This document shows, piece after piece, positions 9,290-16,814 of a DNA stretch of 64,000 bases. The stretch comes from Bog-877 sp050734135 (GTDB lineage Bacteria; Chloroflexota; Dormibacteria; Aeolococcales; Bog-877), in contig JBOHUG010000114.1 in the NCBI GenBank assembly GCA_050734135.1, positions 1 to 64,000 on the forward strand. Direction: 5' to 3'. Under the pieces are notes generated by a model. It saw only the letters and a list, made by a program, of their open reading frames with translations. It searched no databases and had not been told where the DNA came from. How positions within the stretch are numbered: position 1 is the first letter of the stretch; the number at the start of each line of letters is the position of its first letter. Made by a program: the position numbers and the translations under genes.

Positions 9290-9871
9290 TTAGTTCGTCG
9301 AATCGGAGGGATTGGGCGCAGCTGGGGCAGGCTCGCTGGTCTCTACCGGAGCGGAGAAGTCCTGGTCCTCGTCGGCTTCCTCCCCGCGAATCCGGTCGAC
9401 CAGGTCGTAGACCCGGTCCTGGACCGTTCCCGAGAAGAGGAAGGCCACTCCCGCGGCGGCCAGTAGCCCGCCCGCAAGCCAGGCTTTGGAGACACGCCGC
9501 CGCTTGCGCGGTGGCTCGATCCCGGTCTTGCGCAGGGAGCCTTCGACCCGCTTACGGGCATCGTCGGGAAGCGACTTGGTGGCCTCGTAGGCGGCCTGAA
9601 TGACAAGGTCAGCGAATTCCACCGAGCGGTCCTTGGCCAGCGCCAGCGCCTCGGCGGCCCGCTTCTGGGCTGTGTCCGCGGCCGGCTGCACCGAGGTGGC
9701 GATCCGGCTGGCGACCTCTGGAAACTGCTGGGAAACGGCGCTCAGAGCGGGGCCAACCGCCTCGCCGGCGCTCTTCACCTGGCTGCCGATGACCTCCGCC
9801 ACCGCACCCGCGGCGTCGCCTGCCGTTGACCCCAACCGATCTATCGACCGTTGCTTCTGCCCGAAATTCAT
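9290..9871 (-). CDS. Small membrane protein with long amphipathic helices
   Basis: 193 residues from an ATG preceded by AGGAGG at a good distance, which is why this start is preferred to longer versions. Residues 1-105 are rich in Ala, Gln, Lys and Glu in a pattern of amphipathic helices (SVQPAADTAQKRAAEALALA). A Lys/Arg patch PRKRRRVSK precedes one membrane helix (AWLAGGLLAAAGVAFLFSG), and the tail is acidic and Pro-rich (GEEADEDQDF). Function unknown; it resembles apolipoprotein- or LEA-like helix bundles attached to the membrane. It lies between thiD and the CPBP gene in the same direction. Confidence 0.7.
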   Translation of the reverse strand: MNFGQKQRSIDRLGSTAGDAAGAVAEVIGSQVKSAGEAVGPALSAVSQQFPEVASRIATSVQPAADTAQKRAAEALALAKDRSVEFADLVIQAAYEATKSLPDDARKRVEGSLRKTGIEPPRKRRRVSKAWLAGGLLAAAGVAFLFSGTVQDRVYDLVDRIRGEEADEDQDFSAPVETSEPAPAAPNPSDSTN

Positions 9872-9968
9872 CGTGGCGCCTCCTGGCTGCTGTCCCCCGT
9901 GGAGTGTACCCACGATCGCCCGGAAAACCCTACCGGGATGTGGAAATCCAGCGCCAACTGGTGCGGAG

Positions 9969-10787
9969 TCAGTCGGTTCTTTCCGGCCAGCCCCGTGGCA
10001 GATGCTGGAGTGGCCCATGGCCCGCTCCGAGCCCCGGGGCCTCCCGGATAGCGGCGGTCACGTACTCCTTGGCTCTGGTGATGGACGGCAGTGGATCCCA
10101 CCCGCGGGCCAGGTAGGCGGTGATAGCCGCCGAGAAGGTGCAGCCGGTGCCGTGGGTGTGGCGCGTCCGTACTCGGGAACCGGGGATGCGGGTCACCTGA
10201 CCGCCATGCACCACCAGATCGGTGGGATCACTCTTGGAGTGGCCACCCTTGACGACCACGTACTCGACCCCCAGCTCGGCGATCTGTTGACCGGCCCGAA
10301 TCGCCTGCGCTTCTTCCTCTACCGGCAGCCCCGAGAGAGCAGCCGCCTCGGGCCAGTTGGGGGTCACGACCAGGGCCAGAGGCAGAAGCTCCTGGCGCAT
10401 GGTCTCGACCGCGCTCTCCTCGAGCAGCCGAACACCGCTCTTGGACACCATCACCGGATCCACGACCAGGGGTCCCCACTGGCGCCGACGCAATTCGGTG
10501 CTGACCTGCTGGATGTGGCGTGCCGAGAGGAGCATCCCGGTCTTGGTGGCCGCCGGGCGCAGGTCGCGGTCGAGCGCGTCGAACTGGGCCCGGACGAACT
10601 TCAGCGGCAGTGGGTGAATGGCGTCCACGGAAACCGTGTTCTGGGCGGTCAGGGCCACCGCCACGCTCACCCCGTACACCCCGCAGGCGGAGAAGGTCTT
10701 GAGATCGGCCTGGATGCCGGCGCCGCCCCCAGAGTCGGTGGTGGCGATGGTGGCCGCGATCGCCAGCGTCGGTTGTTGATCACTCAC
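9969..10787 (-). CDS. thiD: Hydroxymethylpyrimidine / phosphomethylpyrimidine kinase
   Basis: 272 residues. ThiD phosphorylates 4-amino-5-hydroxymethyl-2-methylpyrimidine (HMP) and its monophosphate for thiamine synthesis. Family marks: TTDSGGGAGIQADLKTFSA near the N-terminus (substrate-binding GGGAGIQADxKT), VVDPVMVSKSG in the middle, VVTPNWPEAAALSG, VVVKGGH, and the catalytic anion hole HTHGTGCTFSAAITAYLARG. The GTG start at 10787 overlaps the stop of the permease gene (GTGA), giving a translationally coupled pair. Both lie behind a TPP riboswitch, so HMP salvage under thiamine control is the coherent reading. Confidence 0.93.
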   Translation of the reverse strand: MSDQQPTLAIAATIATTDSGGGAGIQADLKTFSACGVYGVSVAVALTAQNTVSVDAIHPLPLKFVRAQFDALDRDLRPAATKTGMLLSARHIQQVSTELRRRQWGPLVVDPVMVSKSGVRLLEESAVETMRQELLPLALVVTPNWPEAAALSGLPVEEEAQAIRAGQQIAELGVEYVVVKGGHSKSDPTDLVVHGGQVTRIPGSRVRTRHTHGTGCTFSAAITAYLARGWDPLPSITRAKEYVTAAIREAPGLGAGHGPLQHLPRGWPERTD

Positions 10788-12295
10788 TGGGCCGGACCCA
10801 GGACCGGGTTCGGTTCCCGTGAGCCCTCGCCTTCGTGGCGGCTGCCCTCCCAACGGCGGGCCGCGAAGTAGGCGAGGAGAGTCACCAGCACCCCCACGAA
10901 ACCCGAGATGTCCGCCGGCTGTCCGGCGAAGAGGTGTTGGGCCACAGGGGAGACGAAGCCCCACTCCCCGGGTGCGGGTGGCTCGTTAAAGAAGAGCAAG
11001 GTCGCCGCGGTGCCGGCGGCGAAGGCGGCCATCAGGGGCCAGCGGTACCCCGCTCGGAACCAGTACCCGCGCCGTGAGATGAGGGCGGCCGGATCGAGCT
11101 CACGGCGGCGCCAGAGCGAGTCCAGGATCACCAACACCCCCCAGGCCGGAAACCAGACGTAGGTGATGGTCAGGAAGTCCACGTAGTTGCCCTGGAAGCC
11201 GACCCCGGCGAAGAGGACCACGGCGGCGATCAACCCTCCCAGGACTCCCACCGCGGTGGCCGCGGCCCAGCGCCGTACCGGAATGCCGATCGCCAGGGCG
11301 CACAGCGCGGCGGAGTAGACGTTGAGGTAGTTGGAGCTGAGCTCGGCCACGATGATGAACGCTGCGAAACAGTAGCCAAACCAGACTGGGACCGTGGCAA
11401 CGATCAGGTTGGGCAAAAGCTTTCCGGGGTCGATGGTCTGAATCGCGGCACCGAGCAGACCACAGAGCACCAGGCTTACGGCGCTGCCGCCACCGCTAGC
11501 CAGCGCCACCCGCACTCCGGATGAATAGACAGGCAGGTACCTGGAGTAGTCAGCTGCGTAGGTGACCCAGGAGACGATCAAGGCGAAGGTGAGGGTGAAC
11601 CCGAGCGCCATCGCCGCCAGGTGGGGACCAAGAGCCAGCCGGCTCTGGAGAAGAAGGTCCCAGTGGGGAAAGGTGAAGAGCGCCAGCACGGCGCAGACCA
11701 ATAAGAAGGCCGGTACCTGGACGTGCTGGAAGATGGAGATGGTGCGGTGGCCGTAGACAGCCGCCAGGAAGGAGATACCAGCGATCGCCACCAGCAGAAG
11801 AGGGCCCACGGTGGCCGGCGCCGAGTGCAGGATGGGCAGCGCCTTGGTGGTGGTAACGGCGATGGCGCAGTCGTAGGCGAACCAGCCGATCGCGATCAGC
11901 ATCGTGAGCACCCCCCCCACCGCCGCTCCCCGCCGGCCGAAGACCATGCGGGACTGGACGATCTGGGGAGCCCCTGAGCGGACCCCGGTGATGCTGAGCA
12001 AGCCCAGGAAGGCGGCCCCCGCAACCGCACCGGCGATCAGCACCAGGGCGGCGTCCCAGAATCCGAGACCCGCCGACGAGATCAGCAGGGCGCCCGCGAA
12101 GAGGGAGAAGAAGTCCGAGAGAGCTCCTGCCCAGATGAAGAAGAGCTCCCGGGGCCGACCCCGCCGTCGCGACGCCGGGACCGGCTCCAACCCACGCAGC
12201 TCGATCCGAAGGAACTCATCATCGGAGAGTTGGTCAGGCGGCCGACCCCGGGAGTCGTGAGCGGGGAACACCGCCGGCGGGCGCCACTCTCCCAT
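10784..12295 (-). CDS. NCS1 family permease, probably for hydroxymethylpyrimidine
   Basis: 503 residues with about twelve membrane segments. The fold family is visible from FIWAGALSDFFSLFAGALLI, the second-helix region ARSGAPQIVQSRMVFGRRGA (family 'G.....Q.v.sR..FG..G'), and SWVTYAADYSRYLP in helix 6. NCS1 carriers move nucleobases, hydantoins or, in CytX/ThiY contexts, HMP. The ATG is preceded by an excellent site AAGGAGGAG and, upstream of that, a TPP riboswitch; the next gene is thiD. This context points to HMP or another thiamine precursor rather than cytosine. Direct proof of substrate is lacking. Confidence 0.88.
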   Translation of the reverse strand: MGEWRPPAVFPAHDSRGRPPDQLSDDEFLRIELRGLEPVPASRRRGRPRELFFIWAGALSDFFSLFAGALLISSAGLGFWDAALVLIAGAVAGAAFLGLLSITGVRSGAPQIVQSRMVFGRRGAAVGGVLTMLIAIGWFAYDCAIAVTTTKALPILHSAPATVGPLLLVAIAGISFLAAVYGHRTISIFQHVQVPAFLLVCAVLALFTFPHWDLLLQSRLALGPHLAAMALGFTLTFALIVSWVTYAADYSRYLPVYSSGVRVALASGGGSAVSLVLCGLLGAAIQTIDPGKLLPNLIVATVPVWFGYCFAAFIIVAELSSNYLNVYSAALCALAIGIPVRRWAAATAVGVLGGLIAAVVLFAGVGFQGNYVDFLTITYVWFPAWGVLVILDSLWRRRELDPAALISRRGYWFRAGYRWPLMAAFAAGTAATLLFFNEPPAPGEWGFVSPVAQHLFAGQPADISGFVGVLVTLLAYFAARRWEGSRHEGEGSREPNPVLGPAQ

Positions 12296-12344
12296 GCTCG
12301 TTCTCCTCCTTTCTGTGCCGAACTCCCGGGGATCGGCAGGAGGA

Positions 12345-12430
12345 GGCTTCCCGACGCTGGTACTAGCCAGATCCGGTCATCAGGGTTGGCGACGTGCCTC
12401 TCAGCGCCCTGCCGGCGCACCCCTAGCTGG
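12345..12430 (-). ncRNA. TPP (THI-box) riboswitch
   Basis: Minus-strand sequence shows the conserved blocks in the right order: AGGGGTGCGCC, then GCGCTGAGAGGCA (the CUGAGA core), then CCCTGATGACCGGATCTGG, then TAGTACCAGCGTCGGGAAG. These match the pyrimidine-sensor and pyrophosphate-sensor arms of the thiamine pyrophosphate riboswitch. It ends about 50 bases before the ATG of the NCS1 permease, whose ribosome binding site (AAGGAGGAG) could be sequestered when TPP binds; no U-rich intrinsic terminator follows, so translational control is more likely. Confidence 0.93.
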
Positions 12431-12477
12431 GAGCCGGGCTCCCAGGGGCGAGTATAGGCCCGACCGGGCAGGGGACA

Positions 12478-12993
12478 GTGGGCCGCGGCGGGTTAGCGCT
12501 CGGGTGCTCGGATAATCGGCCAGTGGCCACAGACCCCCTCTGCTTCACCGCCCACTGGCCGGTGCGTCAGTACGAGGTGGACCACCAGGGACACGTCAAT
12601 AACGCGGTCTACCTGAACTACGCCGAGGAGCTGGCCTCGCGCCATTCGGAGCACATCGGCTACGGGCAGGCGTGGGCCAGGGAGCAGGGCGGCGGTTGGG
12701 TAATCCGCCGACATGAGATCACTTACCACCGACCGGCGCGATTTGGCGACGAGCTCGAGCTCACCGTTTGGGTCGAGCTGGTCAAGGGAGCGCGGGGCCA
12801 GCGCCGCACCACCATCGTGCGGCTGGCCGAGAGCCAACTGGTGGCTGAAGTCTTCACCGAATGGGTGTGGGTGCGGCTCAGCGACGGTCGGCCAGCGCCG
12901 GTTCCACGGGAGCTGGTCGAGCTGGCCACCGCGGCCACCGCGGCCACGTTGCGGCGCCGGAGCCTCGCGGGAAGCCAGCGCCGGATCCCATAG
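12478..12993 (+). CDS. Acyl-CoA thioesterase, 4HBT hotdog fold
   Basis: 171 residues if the GTG at 12478 is used (AGGGGA lies just before it), 156 if the GTG at 12523 is used; the shorter form begins exactly where family homology begins. Hotdog-fold 4HBT landmarks: VRQYEVDHQGHVNNAVYLNYAEEL, in which the Asp of YEVD and the GHVNN segment correspond to the active site of 4-hydroxybenzoyl-CoA thioesterases, followed by FGDELELTVWVELV and RRTTIVRLAESQLVAEVFTEWV. It hydrolyses an acyl-CoA thioester in the cytoplasm; the acyl chain is unknown. It diverges from the riboswitch operon. Confidence 0.85.
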   Translation: MGRGGLALGCSDNRPVATDPLCFTAHWPVRQYEVDHQGHVNNAVYLNYAEELASRHSEHIGYGQAWAREQGGGWVIRRHEITYHRPARFGDELELTVWVELVKGARGQRRTTIVRLAESQLVAEVFTEWVWVRLSDGRPAPVPRELVELATAATAATLRRRSLAGSQRRIP

Positions 12994-13129
12994 ACTGGCG
13001 CCGCAATGTGCTAGCGCCCCAGAGCAGGTGAACCGGGCCACCTCCCACTCCAATCGGGATGAGGCGGTGGTCCTGACGACGGTCGAGGCTTTCGACCCCG
13101 ACTGATCCGACCCCGCGGGCCCCACGTTA

Positions 13130-13148
13130 GAGCTGGGATCTCCAGCTC
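13130..13148 (+). promoter_or_regulatory. Hairpin just upstream of the MFS gene
   Basis: GAGCTGG and CCAGCTC form a perfect 7-bp stem around the loop GATCT. It ends a few bases before the GAGGAGAGG ribosome binding site of the following gene, so it could either terminate upstream transcription or influence translation. There is no T-run. Confidence 0.35.
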
Positions 13149-13164
13149 ATTGAGGAGAGGTACC

Positions 13165-14361
13165 TTGCATTCCCGTTCGCGTCCTCGTGACTTGACCTTG
13201 ATCATGGCTGCCTGTCTGGCGAGCCAGGCGACGAGCGGAGTCGCCCTCCTGGCGCTCGCTTTGCGACTGAGCCACGCGGGTTCAGGGTGGGCCGTGGCGG
13301 GGCTCTGGTTAGCCGGAACCCTCCCCATCTTGCTGCTAGGACCATTCACCGGTCTGTTGTTGGACCGGGTGGAGACGGTCCGGCTGCTGCGCTACCTCGC
13401 GCTGGCATCAGCTCTCTTGGATATCGGGCTGGCGGCGGTCTCGGGAGTCACCCCGGTGCTTTTGCTGGCGGCGCTGCTGGGCGTGGCCGGTGCCGCGAGC
13501 GCCCCCGGGATGCTGGCGATCGCGGGGAACCTAGGCGGGGAGTCCGGGCCTGGCGGAGCTAGGTCACTGACTAGACTCCAGGCCGCGCAGTGGGCGGGGT
13601 CGACGCTGGGACCCCTGATCGGGGCCGGACTTGTGGTGGCGTGGGGAACTCGGGTCCCGCTTCTGTTGGATGCCGGGACCCTGATGCTGCTGGCACTGGG
13701 ACTGGGCGCGGTCAGCGCGCGGCGGGAACCCGGCCTCCATCCGGAGGGTGAGAGCTGGGCGCAGGCGCTGGCGGGCGGCGTGCGGGTGCTGGTCACGGAC
13801 CCCTTCCTGGGACGGCTCGTGCCAGCGGTGCTGGTGGTGGTTACGTTCGTAAACGTGGCCGTGGTGATCGAAGTCTTTCTGGCCACCCACACCTTCCGGG
13901 CCGGCTCCTGGGGCTACGGCAGCCTGGTGGCGGCGTGGGGAGCAGGGTTGGTGGCCGGCACCTTGGCGGTACCGCATCTGGCCCGCTGGAACCCCTTCCT
14001 GATTACCGGTGCTGGGGCAACGGTGGCAGCACTGGGTCTGGCTGGGGCCGGACTGAGTCCCGGCGTGGGAATCGCGCTCTGCGCTTACCTGCTGGGCGGC
14101 GTCGGAAACGGGTTGGAGATGAATTCAGCCCGGCTCATGGTGCAGCGACGGAGCGCTCCAGCCACACTGGGGCGCGCGTTCTCCGCCTACTTTGCGGCCG
14201 GGAGCGGGGCCGCCGCACTGGGCTCAGTGCTGGGCGGAGTGTTGCTGGGGGCGACCGGGCCACGCCATGGGATGGTGCTGTCGGCGCTACCGGTGGCCGC
14301 CGCCGCTGCCTGGCTAATCTGTTTCTCCCGGTTTCGAATGCTTGCCGAGAGCCATCGGTGA
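13165..14361 (+). CDS. MFS transporter, EntS-like
   Basis: 398 residues starting at a TTG five bases after GAGGAGAGG; an in-frame TTG 15 bases earlier is less well placed. The sequence is almost wholly hydrophobic with about ten to twelve helices. It begins LTLIMAACLASQATSGVALLALAL and has the loop LLDRVETVRLLRYLALAS after helix 2, as in MFS proteins annotated as enterobactin or multidrug exporters. The central loop (residues 195-215, ARREPGLHPEGESWAQALAG) matches the typical cytosolic linker between the two six-helix halves. Substrate unknown. It is convergent with the GT-C-like gene, 15 bases apart. Confidence 0.85.
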   Translation: MHSRSRPRDLTLIMAACLASQATSGVALLALALRLSHAGSGWAVAGLWLAGTLPILLLGPFTGLLLDRVETVRLLRYLALASALLDIGLAAVSGVTPVLLLAALLGVAGAASAPGMLAIAGNLGGESGPGGARSLTRLQAAQWAGSTLGPLIGAGLVVAWGTRVPLLLDAGTLMLLALGLGAVSARREPGLHPEGESWAQALAGGVRVLVTDPFLGRLVPAVLVVVTFVNVAVVIEVFLATHTFRAGSWGYGSLVAAWGAGLVAGTLAVPHLARWNPFLITGAGATVAALGLAGAGLSPGVGIALCAYLLGGVGNGLEMNSARLMVQRRSAPATLGRAFSAYFAAGSGAAALGSVLGGVLLGATGPRHGMVLSALPVAAAAAWLICFSRFRMLAESHR

Positions 14362-14376
14362 ATGGCCGGACTCCCT

Positions 14377-16392
14377 CTATCGCGACGCGAGGAGACTTGC
14401 GCGGCCGCCGGCTCGTTCCAGCGCGTGGGACTGCCCGAGAGCAATCCAGCCTCCAGGCGGAGGGGACCAAAGTGAAACACCTTTGACCTGGCGGGGTTGG
14501 CCGAAGACCTGGGTCAGAAACACTTCTAGGGCGCGATGGTGGGCGGACGGTCCAAGCACTACGCTATCGACGCGGTGTTCGGCGAGGAAGCGGGCCGTAA
14601 ACCTCAGTAGCGCCTGGTTCACTACTGGCCGCGCATGTACGGTGGCGGTGGTGCGACTGCCCAGCCAGCGTGCGATTGGGGTAAATCCGAAGGGGCGGTA
14701 CACCGATGGGCCTGGTCCGTAGCCGCCGTGCTCCAGCGTCCAGAGATCCCAGGTCAGCGGGTTGAGCGGGGGACCATGGTAGAAGATGCCCGAAAGTCCA
14801 GACGCGCGGCTGTAGTACCCGTCAACCATGCTAAAACTCATTTGCGCAGTGGCCTGCCACTCCATCGCCGTGGTCTCGTCGAAGCTCTGCGAGAAAGGCA
14901 CCACCAGTAGCACTTGGCCCGCGGGCTGAAGCGGTTTGGCAAAGTACTGCGGCACCGGGTACCTGTCTACCGGCATCGTCAGCGGCGCCGGCACCCAGCT
15001 GACTAGCACCAGGGCGGCTGCCAGTATCCCCCAGGCCCAACGCCTCGTCTGCAGAGTCTGATCCAGAGCGATGGCCAACAGCACCACGGCGAACAGGTCC
15101 AAGTAGAGACTCAACCGAACCGGCAGTACATCACCCAGCGGGGGGATATGGCTAAGCAACAGCCAAGGTAGCGGCATCCCTCTGGATCCTTCGCCGGCGA
15201 GCTGCAGGCGTGAGCCCAACAGCAACACAGCTGCCGTGAAAAGCATGACGGTAGACAGCCGGACGATCGGGAGGCGCCAGCGCAGGACTGCTACCACCAG
15301 TATCACAACCAGTAAGGGCACTCCGATATAGTTGCCGAACTCAACTACGTTGTAGCCCTGCACGTTGATCAGATGAACGCTCGCTGAGGTACTGAGGAGC
15401 TGAGTAACGCTCGGATATAGGAAACCAAGCAACCTGCCCGAAAATTGAGCGGGGGGCATGACGGGACCGCGGATGACCCCTGGCCCGAGATACTGCCAGG
15501 CAATGGGAGCAGCCAAGATAATGGCCGTGGTTGGCGCTGTCCACAGCACGATGTGAGCGGCGCGCGCGAGCCGCGAGCGGACCGCGCGAGGGTAGAGGAG
15601 GGACAGCCAGAGGCAACCGATCGCCAACATCAGAAGCAGGGTCGCCGCTATCTCTTCGCTGATGAAGAACTGGCCCGCGAGCAGTGCACCGAGGACCAGT
15701 CCCGCCAGTCGGGTGGTGCCAGCCTGACGTATCAAAGCCCAGTTGGCCCAAACCAACGTGAGCGGCACCAGAGGGACGATTACCAGGGCGATGTGGCCAA
15801 GACTTTGGCCGATCATGTAGGGCGAGATTAGGAAGGCAAACGCTGCGACATAGGCCGCAGATGCGTGTTGCACCCAAGGACGCACAGCGACGAAGATCGC
15901 CCAGGCCGACACCGTCGCACTGAGTGCGAGGATGACGTTGTAGGCCGTGACCACACCGACCAGCGCGGTGATGGGCCACCCGAGCAGTCCTATCAACGGC
16001 GCTCCGATTCCCATCCACTCCAGATTCACTCCCCCCGGAAAATTGAGGAGAGTCGTGAATAGAGGGTTGCCGAGGTGAGAGAAAGCTTGTGGCCACCAGG
16101 CTAGATACCAGATGGCCTGGAGGTTGTCTTCATAGTGGGAGGGTCCGGCGACTGCCGTGCCTGGGCTCGTCCACGCCCGAAGCATCCAAAGCCCAAACAA
16201 GAATAGATACGAGACCGGCACCAGGTAATTGGACCTGGCCCAACGCGATGTACGCACCGGTTGTACGCGGACGCCGGCTGCTGGTGACGCCAGGCGGCGA
16301 CGCTCCAATTCGGCATCGCGATGGTCGGTCGGTCTAGCTATCGGCTCATCCACGGTGGCTAACTCCCGGGAGGTTATGCCGGTCGATCCCAC
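14377..16392 (-). CDS. Large multi-pass membrane protein, GT-C glycosyltransferase-like
   Basis: 671 residues. After a charged cytosolic N-terminus of about 55 residues there are roughly eleven membrane helices, and residues 500-671 form a soluble, probably extracytoplasmic domain. The first external loop contains GPSHYEDNLQAIWYLAWWP; acidic residues in this loop are the usual catalytic site in GT-C enzymes that use polyprenyl-phosphate sugars. The overall plan resembles uncharacterised actinobacterial membrane proteins of the mannosyl- or arabinosyltransferase type. Donor and acceptor are unknown, and the family call rests on topology rather than on a specific motif. Base composition is slightly less GC-rich than its neighbours by eye. 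Confidence 0.6.
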   Translation of the reverse strand: MGSTGITSRELATVDEPIARPTDHRDAELERRRLASPAAGVRVQPVRTSRWARSNYLVPVSYLFLFGLWMLRAWTSPGTAVAGPSHYEDNLQAIWYLAWWPQAFSHLGNPLFTTLLNFPGGVNLEWMGIGAPLIGLLGWPITALVGVVTAYNVILALSATVSAWAIFVAVRPWVQHASAAYVAAFAFLISPYMIGQSLGHIALVIVPLVPLTLVWANWALIRQAGTTRLAGLVLGALLAGQFFISEEIAATLLLMLAIGCLWLSLLYPRAVRSRLARAAHIVLWTAPTTAIILAAPIAWQYLGPGVIRGPVMPPAQFSGRLLGFLYPSVTQLLSTSASVHLINVQGYNVVEFGNYIGVPLLVVILVVAVLRWRLPIVRLSTVMLFTAAVLLLGSRLQLAGEGSRGMPLPWLLLSHIPPLGDVLPVRLSLYLDLFAVVLLAIALDQTLQTRRWAWGILAAALVLVSWVPAPLTMPVDRYPVPQYFAKPLQPAGQVLLVVPFSQSFDETTAMEWQATAQMSFSMVDGYYSRASGLSGIFYHGPPLNPLTWDLWTLEHGGYGPGPSVYRPFGFTPIARWLGSRTTATVHARPVVNQALLRFTARFLAEHRVDSVVLGPSAHHRALEVFLTQVFGQPRQVKGVSLWSPPPGGWIALGQSHALERAGGRASLLASR

Positions 16393-16814
16393 TCGCGCCC
16401 AAGCCCGCTGATTCGAACGACCTCAACTAGGGCTGTCTCCGGGGCCCGTGTCCCATTCCCAGGGCATGCGACTTCCTCATTGCCAACCGCGGGACCGGCT
16501 GGCGAGGGATCGTTTCCACCGCGCGGACTGGCCCGATGCTTCGGCTACTGGTCGGACTAGTAGCGGTGGCGCGCTCGCTCGGAGCTGGTCCGACTCGCAC
16601 TGAGCAGCTCTCGGAAACACGGTGGCCAAGAAATTACTGCTCTTTCACGCTATGGCGGCTTAGAGTCGTCCCCGGGCTCCGCCCACGGTATGGGGAGATT
16701 GTGCCGAGCTGGGCGCTTGCTGTCGCCCCCATCGAAGTCACAGTTCGGTTCCGATCCACCGCGTGACTTACCCCGTGGGACGGCGCCTGACGGCGCTCCC
16801 GCGGCGGGTGCTCC
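16393..16814. other. Intergenic stretch, nothing recognised
   Basis: 420 bases between the starts of the GT-C-like gene and the end of the GGDEF-EAL gene. A few short frames exist but none has a ribosome binding site or a recognisable protein. No tRNA, riboswitch or strong terminator was seen. Confidence 0.3.

Noticed and set aside
13028..13105. 25-codon peptide before the second MFS gene (VNRATSHSNRDEAVVLTT...)
   Set aside because: Composition is protein-like, but it is too short, has no good ribosome binding site and no recognised family.
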